Shown here piece after piece: positions 1 to 16,112 of a stretch of DNA of 64,000 nt (position 1 is the stretch's first letter; every line of letters begins with the position of its first letter). Both the position numbers and the translations under genes were made by a program. Location: contig NC_133392.1 of assembly GCF_047511655.1 (NCBI RefSeq), forward strand, positions 162,616,542 through 162,680,541, read 5' to 3'. Source of the DNA: Castor canadensis. Lineage: Eukaryota > Chordata > Mammalia > Rodentia > Castoridae. Under the pieces are notes generated by a model, which worked only from the letters and a program-made list of their open reading frames with translations, was not told where the DNA came from and ran no database searches.

Positions 1-33
1 TTTTACCCTAGGACAAGTTGTATTAAAGTGAAA

Positions 34-240
34 GGTGTCCTGGTGCTGGTAGCTCACACCTGTAATCCTAGCCACTCAGGAGGCAGAGATCAGGAGGATT
101 GCAGTTCAAAGCCAACCTGGGCATATAGTTCACCAGACCCTATCTGGGAAAAACCCATCACAAAAAAAAAAGGGGCTTGTGGAGTGGCTCAAGGTGTAGG
201 CCCTGAGTTCAAGCCCCAGTGCTGTAAATAAATAAATAAA
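34..240 (+). mobile_element. SINE, B1-like + ID-like dimer
   Basis: A full-length dimer. The left unit reads like B1 (GCTCACACCTGTAATCCTAG and a CAGGAGGCAGAGATCAGGAG segment). The right unit has the tRNA B-box-like GAGTTCAAGCCCCAG, followed by an AATAAATAAATAAA tail. The right unit is the short form, with 'ggctcaaggtgtaggccctgag' replacing the longer A-to-B-box spacer seen in other copies. Confidence 0.85.
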
Positions 241-3449
<3,209 letters not shown>

Positions 3450-4140
3450 GGGCATGCACGGGCTGGAACTTTTCCCCATGGGGTTAAGCCTCCATGGCCA
3501 GCCACAGCCACACAGAAGGCTACGGTGTCCACTCTGAGGCTGAGACCACCTGCCTTGAAAGGGGGAAATCACCGAGAGGTTCTTGGAGAAGGAGATTCAG
3601 GAAGTACTGGCTGGAGCCCCAGTCATGGGCCTGTGGTTGGACTTGGAATGACCCCGTTTCCTAGGAGTGCCCATTAACCCTCAACTCCATCCTCTTCCAT
3701 ACTTTGTTGAAGGCTGAGTCATGGCAACAAATATAACCAAAACTTGATGGTTAAGTACAGGGGTGTTGGTGTTTTGTTTTCTTTGATCTCTGTCTATTTG
3801 ATTTCCATTAATCACAAGGCCAAATTAACGGCCACAGTTATTCACATCTCCCCTTTCACACAGAGCCTCTGCTCTGGACTGCCTTCTTGTGTAACTTTAG
3901 CATATCAAACTAATTCACCTGCCCCAAATTACCCAGGGCCAGGTAAGGGACATTTCTTATGCACCAAGGCCTGCTGGAGTTACCCTACATAGCCAGTTCT
4001 GAGCTGTTTACTCTGCCCTGCCTTGTCTCCAACAGAAACCTTAGCCTCTGGCCTTCTAATACTTTCTCATTTCCTGACCAAAACCTGGTGCTTTCCTGTG
4101 TGGCCTGCGTGTCATGGTGTCAGGACATGTAGGCAATAAA
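3450..4140 (+). other. ANKRD65 3' UTR candidate, partly LTR-like
   Basis: Sequence after the ANKRD65 stop. The only strong poly(A) signal is AATAAA at 4135-4140. The stretch from about 3840 to 4150 has the composition of an old LTR, with a terminal AATAAA followed by a C/T-rich run. I could not assign it to a family, so it is not called as an element. If it is one, ANKRD65 may use a borrowed poly(A) signal. Confidence 0.35.
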
Positions 4141-4321
4141 AATCTCTTTTCAACTGCATTAGCTTCAGTTAGTTATCTTTATAAATCCAGAATACCACAG
4201 ATCTAATAGAAGCAGGGTCAGTTTTCTCTGACTGCCCCACTTCTCCATACTCAGAAAAATCCATTATTCTCACTATTTCAAGGCTAACTTGGGCAGTAGA
4301 TTGAGACCTATTCTCAAAGAT

Positions 4322-4452
4322 AATTAAGCCAAGTATGGTGGCACATATTTGTAATCCAGCATCCTAGAGGCTGAGGCAGGATTTTGAGTGAGTTAAAGGC
4401 CAGTCTGGGCTATGTACTAAGATCCTGTTTCCAAAATAAATAAATAAATAAG
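4322..4452 (+). mobile_element. B1-like SINE fragment
   Basis: Reads GCCAAGTATGGTGGCACATA then GAGGCTGAGGCAGGATTTTG and CAGTCTGGGCTATGTA, ending in an (AAAT)n tail. It is a B1-type monomer more diverged than the dimers around it. Confidence 0.75.
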
Positions 4453-4955
4453 TTTTTTTTTTTTTTTTTTGGTGGGATGTGGTTTGAACTCAGGGCCTCA
4501 TGCTTGCTAGGTAGGCATTTGAGCCATTTGAGCCACTCCACCAGCCCAAGGGCTTCATGATTGCAAAGCAGGTACTCACTCTACTGCTTGAGCCACACCT
4601 CCAGTTCATTTTTCTCTAGTTATTTCTTGGAGAAGGGGTCTTGTGAACTATTTGCCTGGGCTGGCCTCAAACTTCAATATTCCTGATCTCAGCCTTCCAA
4701 GTAGCTAGGATGACAGGCGTGAGCCACCAGAAACTAGCTGTTTTTTTTTTTTTTTTTTTTTTTTTTTGTGGTACTGGGGCTTGAACTCAGGGCCTACACC
4801 TTGAGCCACTCCACCAGCCCTTTTTTTGTGAAGGGTTTTTTTTGAGGTGGGGTCTTGTGGAACTATTTGCCTGGGCTGGCTTTGAACCGTGATCCTCCTG
4901 ATTTCTGCCTCCTAAGTAGCTAGGATTATAGGCATGAGTCACCAGCAACAGCTTT
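4453..4955 (-). mobile_element. Two adjacent/nested SINE dimers
   Basis: Two reverse-oriented dimers back to back (about 4453-4738 and 4740-4955), each starting with a long poly-T. The first contains two successive ID-like units ('ttgagccactccaccagccc' then 'cttgagccacacctccagtt') before the B1-like unit. This suggests one SINE inserted next to or into another. Confidence 0.8.
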
Positions 4956-5709
4956 TTTTTTTTTTTTTCCTTTATTTTTTAAAAGGACAGTTTGACTAAA
5001 CAGACTTCCTTTTACAAAAGCCAGGATTAGCATGCCAAATTAGCATCTCTGTGTGCCAGAAACTATGGAAGCAGCTGGGTTTTACCTCCAGAGCAGCAGC
5101 AGATTTTGGATGATTGGCAATGTGTGCAGAGTGGATTTATCAGGGGGAGGGAAGGAGAGGGAAAAACATGCAGGTGGGAGAAGGTTCCATAGGCAGAGCA
5201 CACTGGACTTGCTAATGAGATGGATATTAGGGTAGAGGGAAAGAGAAGTAATAATGACTCCTAGTTAGGCTTGGGCTAAAGTGGAGTGGGGGATGACAGA
5301 ACTTTAATTCCCATGGGGAAGCTGATGTAGAGAGGATGGTGGAAAGCTGGAGCTGGAGTGACATCTTGGGTCTTCAGAGCAGGATGGCTTTAAGATCACA
5401 GGATGGACCCACACACGGTGCTGTATCTCAGCGCACACCCAGAGCCTGCCACTTCACAGATCCTCCCTTACATCCATTTGTGGTCCATCACCCTTGCCTG
5501 GGATGGTACCATGGCCAGACCAGACTCAGCCCAACTGGTCTCCCCATTTCAGCCCCTGCCTTCAAGCAGCCCATATGAAAACAGTGGCCAGGACAGGATC
5601 CCTCCAATGAATCCCTCTCACTCAGAGTAAACCTAAATATGAGTATCTTGTTTTTCACAGATGGCCCCAATGACATTCTCATCTTACCTTCCCTTTTTGG
5701 AATGTGATC

Positions 5710-5908
5710 TTTTTTTTTTTTTTTCAGTACTGGGGCTTGAATTTAGGGCCTTCACCTTAAGCTACTCCACCAGCCCTATTTTTGTGAAGGATTTTTCGAG
5801 ATAGGGTCTCGAGGAACTATTTGCCCAGGCTGGTTTTGAACCTCGATCCTCCTGATCTCTGCCTCCTGAGTAGCTGGGATTATAGGTATGAGGCCACTGA
5901 CACCCATC
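5710..5908 (-). mobile_element. SINE, B1-like + ID-like dimer
   Basis: A reverse-oriented dimer with poly-T, 'cagtactggggcttgaattta', then the B1-like part through 'gtagctgggattataggtatgag'. Confidence 0.8.
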
Positions 5909-6111
5909 GGGAATGTGATCTTGAATGTCTCCTATCCAGGAGTAGTAAATTTGTGTCTCCTCCTTTTGAGATTGGGTCAAGTTTTGCAACTATCTGGACC
6001 CCAGAGTATGGTCAAAGTGACGCTCTGTGACTTCCACAGCAGGACAAGAAAGGTGATGACACATCTTCTGCCTTCTGGCTCATAAGTTTTAGTCGCCTGT
6101 GCACAGCCTGC

Positions 6112-6224
6112 CAAGATAGGGTCTCATGAACTATTTGCCCGGACTGGTTTTGAACTGTGATCCTCCTGATCTCTGCCTCCTGAGTAGCTAGGATTGCAGG
6201 CTTGAGGCACTGGTGCCTGGCTTG
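6112..6224 (-). mobile_element. SINE fragment (B1-like half)
   Basis: Only the B1-like half is present, from 'gatagggtctcatgaactatttgcc' to 'gaggcactggtgcctggctt' on the + strand. The ID-like half is missing. Confidence 0.75.
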
Positions 6225-6355
6225 GTTTATTTTTATTGCAACGGTGTAGAATCAGCTTAGGTCAGGTCTTTTCTGTCAAAGATTTTAATCAGTAATAACC
6301 GCCTTACTAACTCACTTCCCTTATGCTTCCTCCATGAATTCTGCTTAAAAGTTTC

Positions 6356-6723
6356 TGTTAAGAACAAAGGGTTGTTATCCTCAGCTGGGCCAGACAAGAA
6401 TTCCACTAGATGCCCTGGTTCCAGAGCTGATAACCAAAATCCATTATTGCTTCCCTGAACTTTTAAATTTCTTTGTTCCCAAAGCCCCCCTCCCAGCCTG
6501 GCCCCTTTCTAATTAGCCAACCACGTAGAGCCCAAACCTGCCCAATCCAGGGACAGGAGAGGGACAGCATGATAAAACTCCTGCAGATGTCCTGCCCAGG
6601 GTGCTTATTTCCCAGACTTTCTGGTGTGCACCCTTCTGCAGAAGTAAATTTTGCCTTGCCTACTGACTTCTGAGTAGCTTCATCTCTCTTGTGACACCCA
6701 ATATCTTAAAGATATTTCTAACA
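6356..6723 (+). mobile_element. Solo LTR, probable ERV1
   Basis: The element is bounded by TGTTA...TAACA, so its ends are inverted. It holds a TATA-like GATAAAAC near 6569 and an R/U5-like CTTCTGCAGAAGTAAATTTT region, as in gammaretroviral LTRs. No internal sequence adjoins it. I see no clear target-site duplication, so the edges are approximate. It is old. Confidence 0.55.
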
Positions 6724-6724
6724 A

Positions 6725-7035
6725 TGAGAATATGGAACTCCTTACAAGGACTTTCAAGGCCCTGCACAATCCTTAGCTTCCTGCCTCTAGCCTCCTACTT
6801 GCTCACTCTTCAGGGGCTGACCTGGGGAAACACACATGTTCCACTTTAATGGTGTTGGCACTTTTACTGTTCCTTGATCACCCACCAGGCAGTCTCCTGC
6901 CTCAGGTCCTTTGCATTTCCTGGACCCTCTTCCCTGAGTCCTGGCTTGGAGTCATTGGTCTCTTCAAACACACCCTCTCAGTGCACTCTCCTAACACTAC
7001 TCAGAGAGAAAGCTTTTCTTTCAGTAGCATGCCAA
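6725..7035 (+). mobile_element. LINE-2 (L2) 3' fragment
   Basis: Resembles the remembered L2 consensus: 'caaggccctgcacaatcc', 'cttgctcactctt', 'ctcaggtcctttgcatttcctg' and 'accctcttccctgagt', in that order. It is an ancient mammalian repeat and heavily decayed. Confidence 0.55.
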
Positions 7036-7342
7036 CTCAATATAGAAAAGATGATGAAAGAAGAAAATGACCAATGGATGCTCAAATTTAGTGTGTGAGT
7101 TTGATGAGGGTCAGGAAATTTATATCATCTCAAAGTGCCAGGGCCACGGGTGGGTGCTGCTTAGATCTTTGTTCAAGATAGTACCTGTGACTTCCGTATC
7201 AGGCCATCTTCCTTCCTCCTCAACAGGAATTCTGCAGTTTGCCTATGTATCCCTAACATTAGTTCAGCATCTGCTTACCTGAAGGCCTGTAAGGCACAAG
7301 TTCTTCTCCACAAACCACTTACCAATTACATTTCATTTCTTT

Positions 7343-7411
7343 ATGGTGGTACTGAGGTTTGAACTCAGGGTCTCATGCTTGCTAAGTAGGCGCTCTACCA
7401 CTCCTCTAGCC
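7343..7411 (-). mobile_element. ID-like SINE
   Basis: A reverse-oriented tRNA-derived unit: 'ggtggtactgaggtttgaac', 'catgcttgctaagtaggcgc' and 'ctctagccct'. Confidence 0.75.
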
Positions 7412-7546
7412 CTACCACTTACAATTACAATGTGAAAATGGGAGAAGCCTCATAAGCCTGACCTTAACCAGGTGCTCAGGGCTAACACCCATTGCATAGC
7501 CTGCTGACACATGCACTGTGGTATTTTGCCAAAACCGTACAATTTG

Positions 7547-7975
7547 AATGATTTTTTTCTTTTTTTTTTTTGGCTGTACTGTAGCAAGAAAGGTGAGGCC
7601 AGGAAAGAAACAGATAGTCTGGTGTTCTGACAAGACAGGGGGAATGGGTGGCAGAGAGATAAAACTTAAAGAATTGAAACATGAAGGTCACATAGCATTG
7701 GGAAAATGAAATAGCCAATGAAGTCACATGTAGCCATATGTGGGTTGAGCTTTGCTTTTTGCTTCTGTAACCTGCTTGCAAGGGTATATAAGGTGAGACC
7801 CCTTTGTTGTTGGGGCTCAGCCTTTGGACACTAGCGCTGGGTCTGTGCTGGCACAATAAACATTGCTTCCTGCTAATCTGCCTCAGAGACTCCTATCTCA
7901 GCTCAGAATTTCCCGCAACAGTACTGGGGTTTGAACTCAGGGTGGCATGCTTGCTAGGCAGGCACTTTACAACAA
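7547..7975 (-). mobile_element. ID-like SINE interrupted by a solo LTR
   Basis: The poly-T and first bases lie at 7547-7579 (ending 'ggctgtac'). The rest resumes at 7921 ('gtactggggtttgaactcag') and continues to about 7975. The LTR at 7580-7920 separates the two parts, so the SINE predates the LTR. Confidence 0.85.
7580..7920 (+). mobile_element. Solo ERV1 LTR with 4-bp target duplication
   Basis: Begins TGTAGCA and ends GCAACA. GTAC lies on both sides (7576-7579 and 7921-7924), as expected for gammaretrovirus-type integration. Inside are TATATAAGG near 7785 and the AATAAA poly(A) signal near 7855. It is the same family as the LTRs at 38253-38598 and 47662-48007, though more diverged from both than they are from each other. 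No internal retroviral sequence is attached, which is consistent with LTR-LTR recombination. Confidence 0.9.
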
Positions 7976-8007
7976 GCCAATAGCAGATTGAAGACTATAA
8001 AATCATT

Positions 8008-8290
8008 AACCTGTACTCAAACAGTAGAGTACCTGCCTAGCAAATGCGAAGCCCTGAGTTCAAACCTCAGTACCAGCCAAAAAAAAAAAGAATCCCAACG
8101 TCAAGGTCATTGCCGGTTGTGGTGGGATATACCTGTGATCCCAGCTACTAGGGAAGTGGAGATGGAGGACAGCGGTTCCAGAGCAGCCTGGGCACAAGAC
8201 ACTATCTGAAAGACAAACTAAAAGCAAAACATTCTGGGCATGGCTCAATTGGTAGAGTGCTCAATCTAATAAGTGAGAGGAAACAACACA
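8008..8290 (+). mobile_element. ID-like SINE followed by B1-ID SINE
   Basis: An ID-like unit at about 8008-8090 ('gtagagtacctgcctagcaa', 'gagttcaaacctcagtacc', poly-A). A diverged dimer follows at about 8110-8290 ('tgtggtgggatatacctgtg', 'gcctgggcacaagacactat', 'ggctcaattggtagagtgct'). Confidence 0.7.
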
Positions 8291-8449
8291 AAACAAAACA
8301 GTAACTGTATCCAAGTTAAAAAGTTACAAAGAAACTCCAAACCCAAACTTTCCCCCACTTCATTTTTTTTATTGTGGCAAAATGCACATCACATATAGCT
8401 GTCATTTCTCGTTGAGAGTGTGCAATGCAGTGCCAGTCCTGCACATTGA

Positions 8450-8812
8450 CAGCACCCCGCACCCGCCGCGTCGCTCCCCAGCCGGGCGCCCTGCACTGCT
8501 CTCCGTGGATGTGGATGCCGGACAGTCAGGTCAGTGGCCTCCACACCCGTCACGATGCTCCCAGGTGCACGGTACTCGCAGAGGGGGCTCTGCGCTTCTT
8601 TTCAGTCCACACTGGCGGACTGCGGCGGGCTCTTCAGTCGCCGCGGGCGGTAGCTGGGTCTCCCACCCTCCACTCCAAGCGCCGATGATAGGCGGATCGT
8701 TGCACACTCCGGAACCAAGGAAGCGAACCCCGCGGCGCGCCGGAAGGTACGCGCAACGTGCCGCTGACCCGGAAGCACTCGTGGTACACCGCCCCGTTCT
8801 CGGCAGTGCGCC
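8450..8812 (+). promoter_or_regulatory. MRPL20 CpG-island promoter and 5' UTR
   Basis: A CpG-rich, TATA-less stretch just before the MRPL20 ATG. Two CCGGAAG cores (about 8739-8745 and 8767-8775) match ETS/GABP sites, common in promoters of mitochondrial ribosomal protein genes. The island continues through exon 1 to about 9450. Confidence 0.7.
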
Positions 8813-12537
<3,725 letters not shown>

Positions 12538-12713
12538 GGGCTGTAGCACTGTGGATGGGAAGAGGCTTTCCCTAAGGAGCAAAATGATAATCTAGTCAAC
12601 AGCATGTAAGTCTGATTTGTGTTTATTTACATTTCAGTACCAAACCTGATAGTAAAGGCCTGTCTTCTGTCTTCTCAGTGGGACAGTCACCGAACTTTTG
12701 TATAGATTGTGCA

Positions 12714-12719
12714 AATAAA
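12714..12719 (+). terminator. MRPL20 poly(A) signal
   Basis: AATAAA lies 177 bases after the MRPL20 stop and is followed by a T/G-rich stretch ('gtttttgcagtgttcaatttgtg'). This gives a short 3' UTR. Confidence 0.85.
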
Positions 12720-12974
12720 GTTTTTGCAGTGTTCAATTTGTGAGTTGTTTTCTGTCATTAGGTAAACACACCACCTTGAGGTGTGCTCTGCCTTTGAGAT
12801 GCCTGCATGCCCATCATCTACAGCTTCCTAGTGCAATGGGAGAGGCTGGTGGGCAGGAATGGTGGGATTCAGCTGAGCATGATGCTTCTTTCTGTAAAAT
12901 GTGGGAGTCTGCCACAGGCCTCTAAACTCTGATCCCCAGTTCCCCGATTCACCCTAAGTGCCCTTAGTTCTTCC

Positions 12975-13238
12975 TTTTTTTTTTTTTATATTGTGTTAAG
13001 AATTGAACTCAGAACTTCACACCTAATAGACACTTGAGCCACTCCCCTAGCACCTTTTTTTTTTTTTTTTTGAGGTGCTAGGTTTCAAATCCAGTGCCTC
13101 CCACATGCTAGGCAAGTGCTTTACCACTGAGCTATACTCCCAGCCCCTGTATTTTGGCCTGGGCTGGCCTCAAATTTGAGATTCTGCCTCTAGTTCCCAG
13201 GTAGCTGTGATTACAGTTATGTGACAACATGCCTGGCT
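12975..13238 (-). mobile_element. Two SINE fragments
   Basis: An ID-like piece (about 12975-13047) followed by poly-T and a second unit (13058-13238) with 'catgctaggcaagtgcttta' and 'gcctgggctggcctcaaatt'. Confidence 0.7.
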
Positions 13239-13819
13239 TAGTTCCTATTCTTATTCTGCACAGGGTTGACCTTACCCTCCCCTCCCCTGGTCTCTGATCC
13301 TGTGTATGGCAGGGACCCCATGGCTCAGCTCTTCAGTCCAAACACAAGCCTGTTTGCCTGCTGTCTCCTTTCACACTCCCAGCCCAGTAGGGATAGAGGG
13401 AGATATCCCATAGCAGGTAGGTGGTGCTTCTGGTCCTAGCTTCAAAGGCTGGGTCAGCTTTGAGGAGGAGCTTCCAAACCCAGATCTCCTAAGGAGAGTT
13501 GTTTTTTGTTTTTTTTTTTTCCACAATAGCATACTGCTCTATTAAGGCCAGAAATGTGTTCTTGACAAGCTCACTAGCAGGAACCACCTCTCAGCAGTTC
13601 TGCCAATACTGTGCCATGCAGACCTGCCTACTCCATCCTTTCCCTGCAGTGAACGACACCGTCTTCCTCATACCCTAACTGCTTAGGCCAGGCCCACTCC
13701 TTTGTGGGGACCTGGTTCCACCCAAAGCCTTTGCCATCTTTTTTGAGCACCTCATGTCCATGCCCCTCTCCAGATCTGGAGCCTGCTCTCCCTCTCTGCC
13801 TCCATTCTGGTCTCCACAC
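13239..13819. other. Spacer, no gene recognised
   Basis: Non-repetitive spacer between MRPL20 and CCNL2. I see no coding or RNA feature. Confidence 0.4.
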
Positions 13820-13955
13820 TTTTTTTCTGGTGGTACTGGGGTATGAACTGGAGATGGAGGCCTAATGAACTATTTGGCCAGGCTGTCCTCAAGCTGTGAA
13901 CCTCCTGATCTCAGCCTCCTAATTAGCTAGGATTTCAGCCACTGGTGCCTGGCTC
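13820..13955 (-). mobile_element. SINE, rearranged dimer
   Basis: The ID-like part is cut short ('ggtggtactggggtatgaac') and runs directly into the B1-like half ('gaactatttggccaggctgt' to 'cactggtgcctggctc'). Confidence 0.75.
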
Positions 13956-14472
13956 TGGTTTCTTACTTCTTGTCTCCTATCCCTTGGTTTGCAGTTGATC
14001 CCACCATGCCCAAAAAGCTCTCACCAAACCAATCCTGTGGAGCCACAACTCAGAAGTCAGACTGTGACCCTCAAAAGATTTCATCCCTTTTCCTGTCAGG
14101 CTGTTTTTAGTCAGTTTCATTGTGACACCCGTATTAATGCAGCAATGCACACCTATGGCCCAGGCTGCTTTGTCCTGATGACCCTGGAGGGCTACCTCTT
14201 ACTCCAAGAGAACCCCAAGAATACCAGTCCCTCCTCCAATTGCAGCTACTGTCTTGTGGTGACACCATCTCTCCTATGCCACCATTTGCCTGAGAGTTAT
14301 TCCTGGGTTCTTCCCTTGGACTCAATGCCCACCTCCAATCCCAAAGAGAATCAATCAAGGCCTGACCATCTACCTCCTAGATATCTTTATCTTCTCTCCT
14401 CCATCTTCACTGCAGGCCAACTTCATTTTGAGCTTCCACTGCTACGTTGACTATGAGGAGGCCCCTCTTCTT

Positions 14473-14650
14473 TTTTTTGCAGTATTGGGGCTTGAACTCA
14501 GGGCCTTTACCATGAGCCACTCCACCAGCCCTTTTCTATGATGGATATTTTCAAGATACAGTCTCAGGAACTACTTGCCCAGGCTGGCTTCGAACCATGA
14601 TTCCCCCTTGCCCCCCATCTCTGCCTCCTGAGTAGCCAGGACTGGGGTCC
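14473..14650 (-). mobile_element. SINE dimer
   Basis: A reverse-oriented short-form dimer: 'gcagtattggggcttgaact', 'catgagccactccaccagcc', 'gaactacttgcccaggctgg'. Confidence 0.8.
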
Positions 14651-15111
14651 TGGCCTGACTGGCTAGAGGCATCACCTTGTCATGAGCCTAAGGAAGACCA
14701 CTGCTCCACAAACATTTGAAGGGCAGCTGGGCACTGGTGGCTCATGCCTGTAATTCTAGCTACTCAGGAGACAGAGATCAGGAGGATCACTGTTCCAAGC
14801 CAGCCTGGGCAAATAGTTCTTGCGACCCTATCTTGAAAAAAACCTATCACAAAAAAGGGCTACTGGATGGCTCAAGGTGTAGGCTGAGTTCAAACCCCAG
14901 TACTCCAAAAAAACAAAACAAGAAATATTTGTTTCTTGCTGCATGAATGTAACACCTGGGTACAGCACAAGTGCTCAACACACAGCAATGCCCCATCTGT
15001 GGGATGCACCCAGTAGTGCTACAGGGACTAGGTTTCACTTTATACTGACTCCAACTTGAGTGTCATGCTATCCCCAGCACCAGGCCATGGCCTGACTGGC
15101 TAGAGGCATCA
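14651..15111. repeat. 24-bp perfect direct repeat pair
   Basis: The same 24 bases (starting TGGCCTGACTGGCTAG) occur at 14651-14674 and 15088-15111, 413 bases apart. The + oriented SINE at 14726-14915 lies between them. The pair is not explained by the SINE's own target duplication, which would sit tight against its ends. Confidence 0.8.
14726..14915 (+). mobile_element. SINE, B1-like + ID-like dimer
   Basis: A complete short-form dimer: 'ctgggcactggtggctcatg', 'caggagacagagatcaggag', 'ggctcaaggtgtaggctgag'. Confidence 0.85.
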
Positions 15112-15719
15112 GCTTCTTTTATTCCTTTGGTCAGTGGAGGTTCGGGAGATGAGCAATCAGCCCAGTCATGGAAAAGGAGAAACCAGCCAGGGGTAGGGGT
15201 GTTCCAGAGAAGAAGAAATTCCTTCTTTTCTGGTTCACATGGGGATGCCCGGGCTCTGCCAGCCTGGGGGTGAAGTGGCCACAAGGCAACTTCCTTTCCA
15301 CCAAGGCATCCTGCCCTCAAGCCGAGTTCCACGGGAGTCCTGGTGAAAGTTGTAACCGAGCAGCGACAGGTGATGAATATGACATCTGCTGCGGCTGCAG
15401 AGCGACGAAGGCAGCACTGCCCCGGGCAACGCTGGGCAAGCCCTAGATGGCCTGGATGGGGGATCAGTAGTTATAAAGACACGTTCACAAATGTCTGTAG
15501 GATCAAGTTCAAGTCCTTTCCCACTGAGCAATGGGGCTACAAGCCTGGCTCTCTCGCTCCATCCCTAAATCTACTTCTGCCGCCAGGCGCTCTGTAGAGT
15601 CACCTAATCCAACCTTTCCAGTGCCACTTTACCCGCCCTCTTCCCTACCGGCTGAATTTTGAAGCCGGAGACTGTGGAGTCGGGCTCACAGCTGAATCCC
15701 GAGCCTGGGGCCAGTAGGG

Positions 15720-16112
15720 ATTGAGGACTCGCGACCCCCGCAGTCGCCCCAGGTTAACTCGCACCGACTCGGGTCATTCCATCCCATTTTCCACCGAGGT
15801 CGACGCCTCCCAAGCCCCCAGATTTCAGTGGCGCGAGGCTGGCAACCTGGACGCCGGCGAGATCCGGGAACTGGGCATAGGCGCTTCCGAGTCCGGCCAG
15901 GCCGCTGAGCCCCCTGGGTAACGAGCCGCTCCACCCACGCTGGGTTCCGGCGTCAGCGCCTGACGTATAATGACGAACAGCTCGAAAGGCCAATGATGTT
16001 GAGGCAGTGGCCGGGTCCACCCAATAGAAAGCGGAAGGGCGGGGAGCCGGCCGTGAGCGTCGCGAGGAGCCGCCCTGCCGGGAAGAGGCCCTAAAGGAGT
16101 CGGCGGCACAAA
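15720..16112 (+). promoter_or_regulatory. CCNL2 CpG-island promoter
   Basis: A CpG-rich, TATA-poor region. A CRE-like TGACGTAT lies at 15961-15968. Two CCAAT boxes lie at 15990-15994 and 16021-16025, about 90-120 bases before the ATG. The island runs on to about 16680. Confidence 0.75.

Noticed and set aside
3840-4150. An LTR (MaLR or other) downstream of ANKRD65
   Set aside because: The composition and terminal AATAAA are suggestive, but no TG/CA ends or family match could be fixed. It is kept as a remark only.
13989-14450. A 153-codon frame between MRPL20 and CCNL2
   Set aside because: No recognisable domain, and codon use is not convincing. It probably arose by chance.
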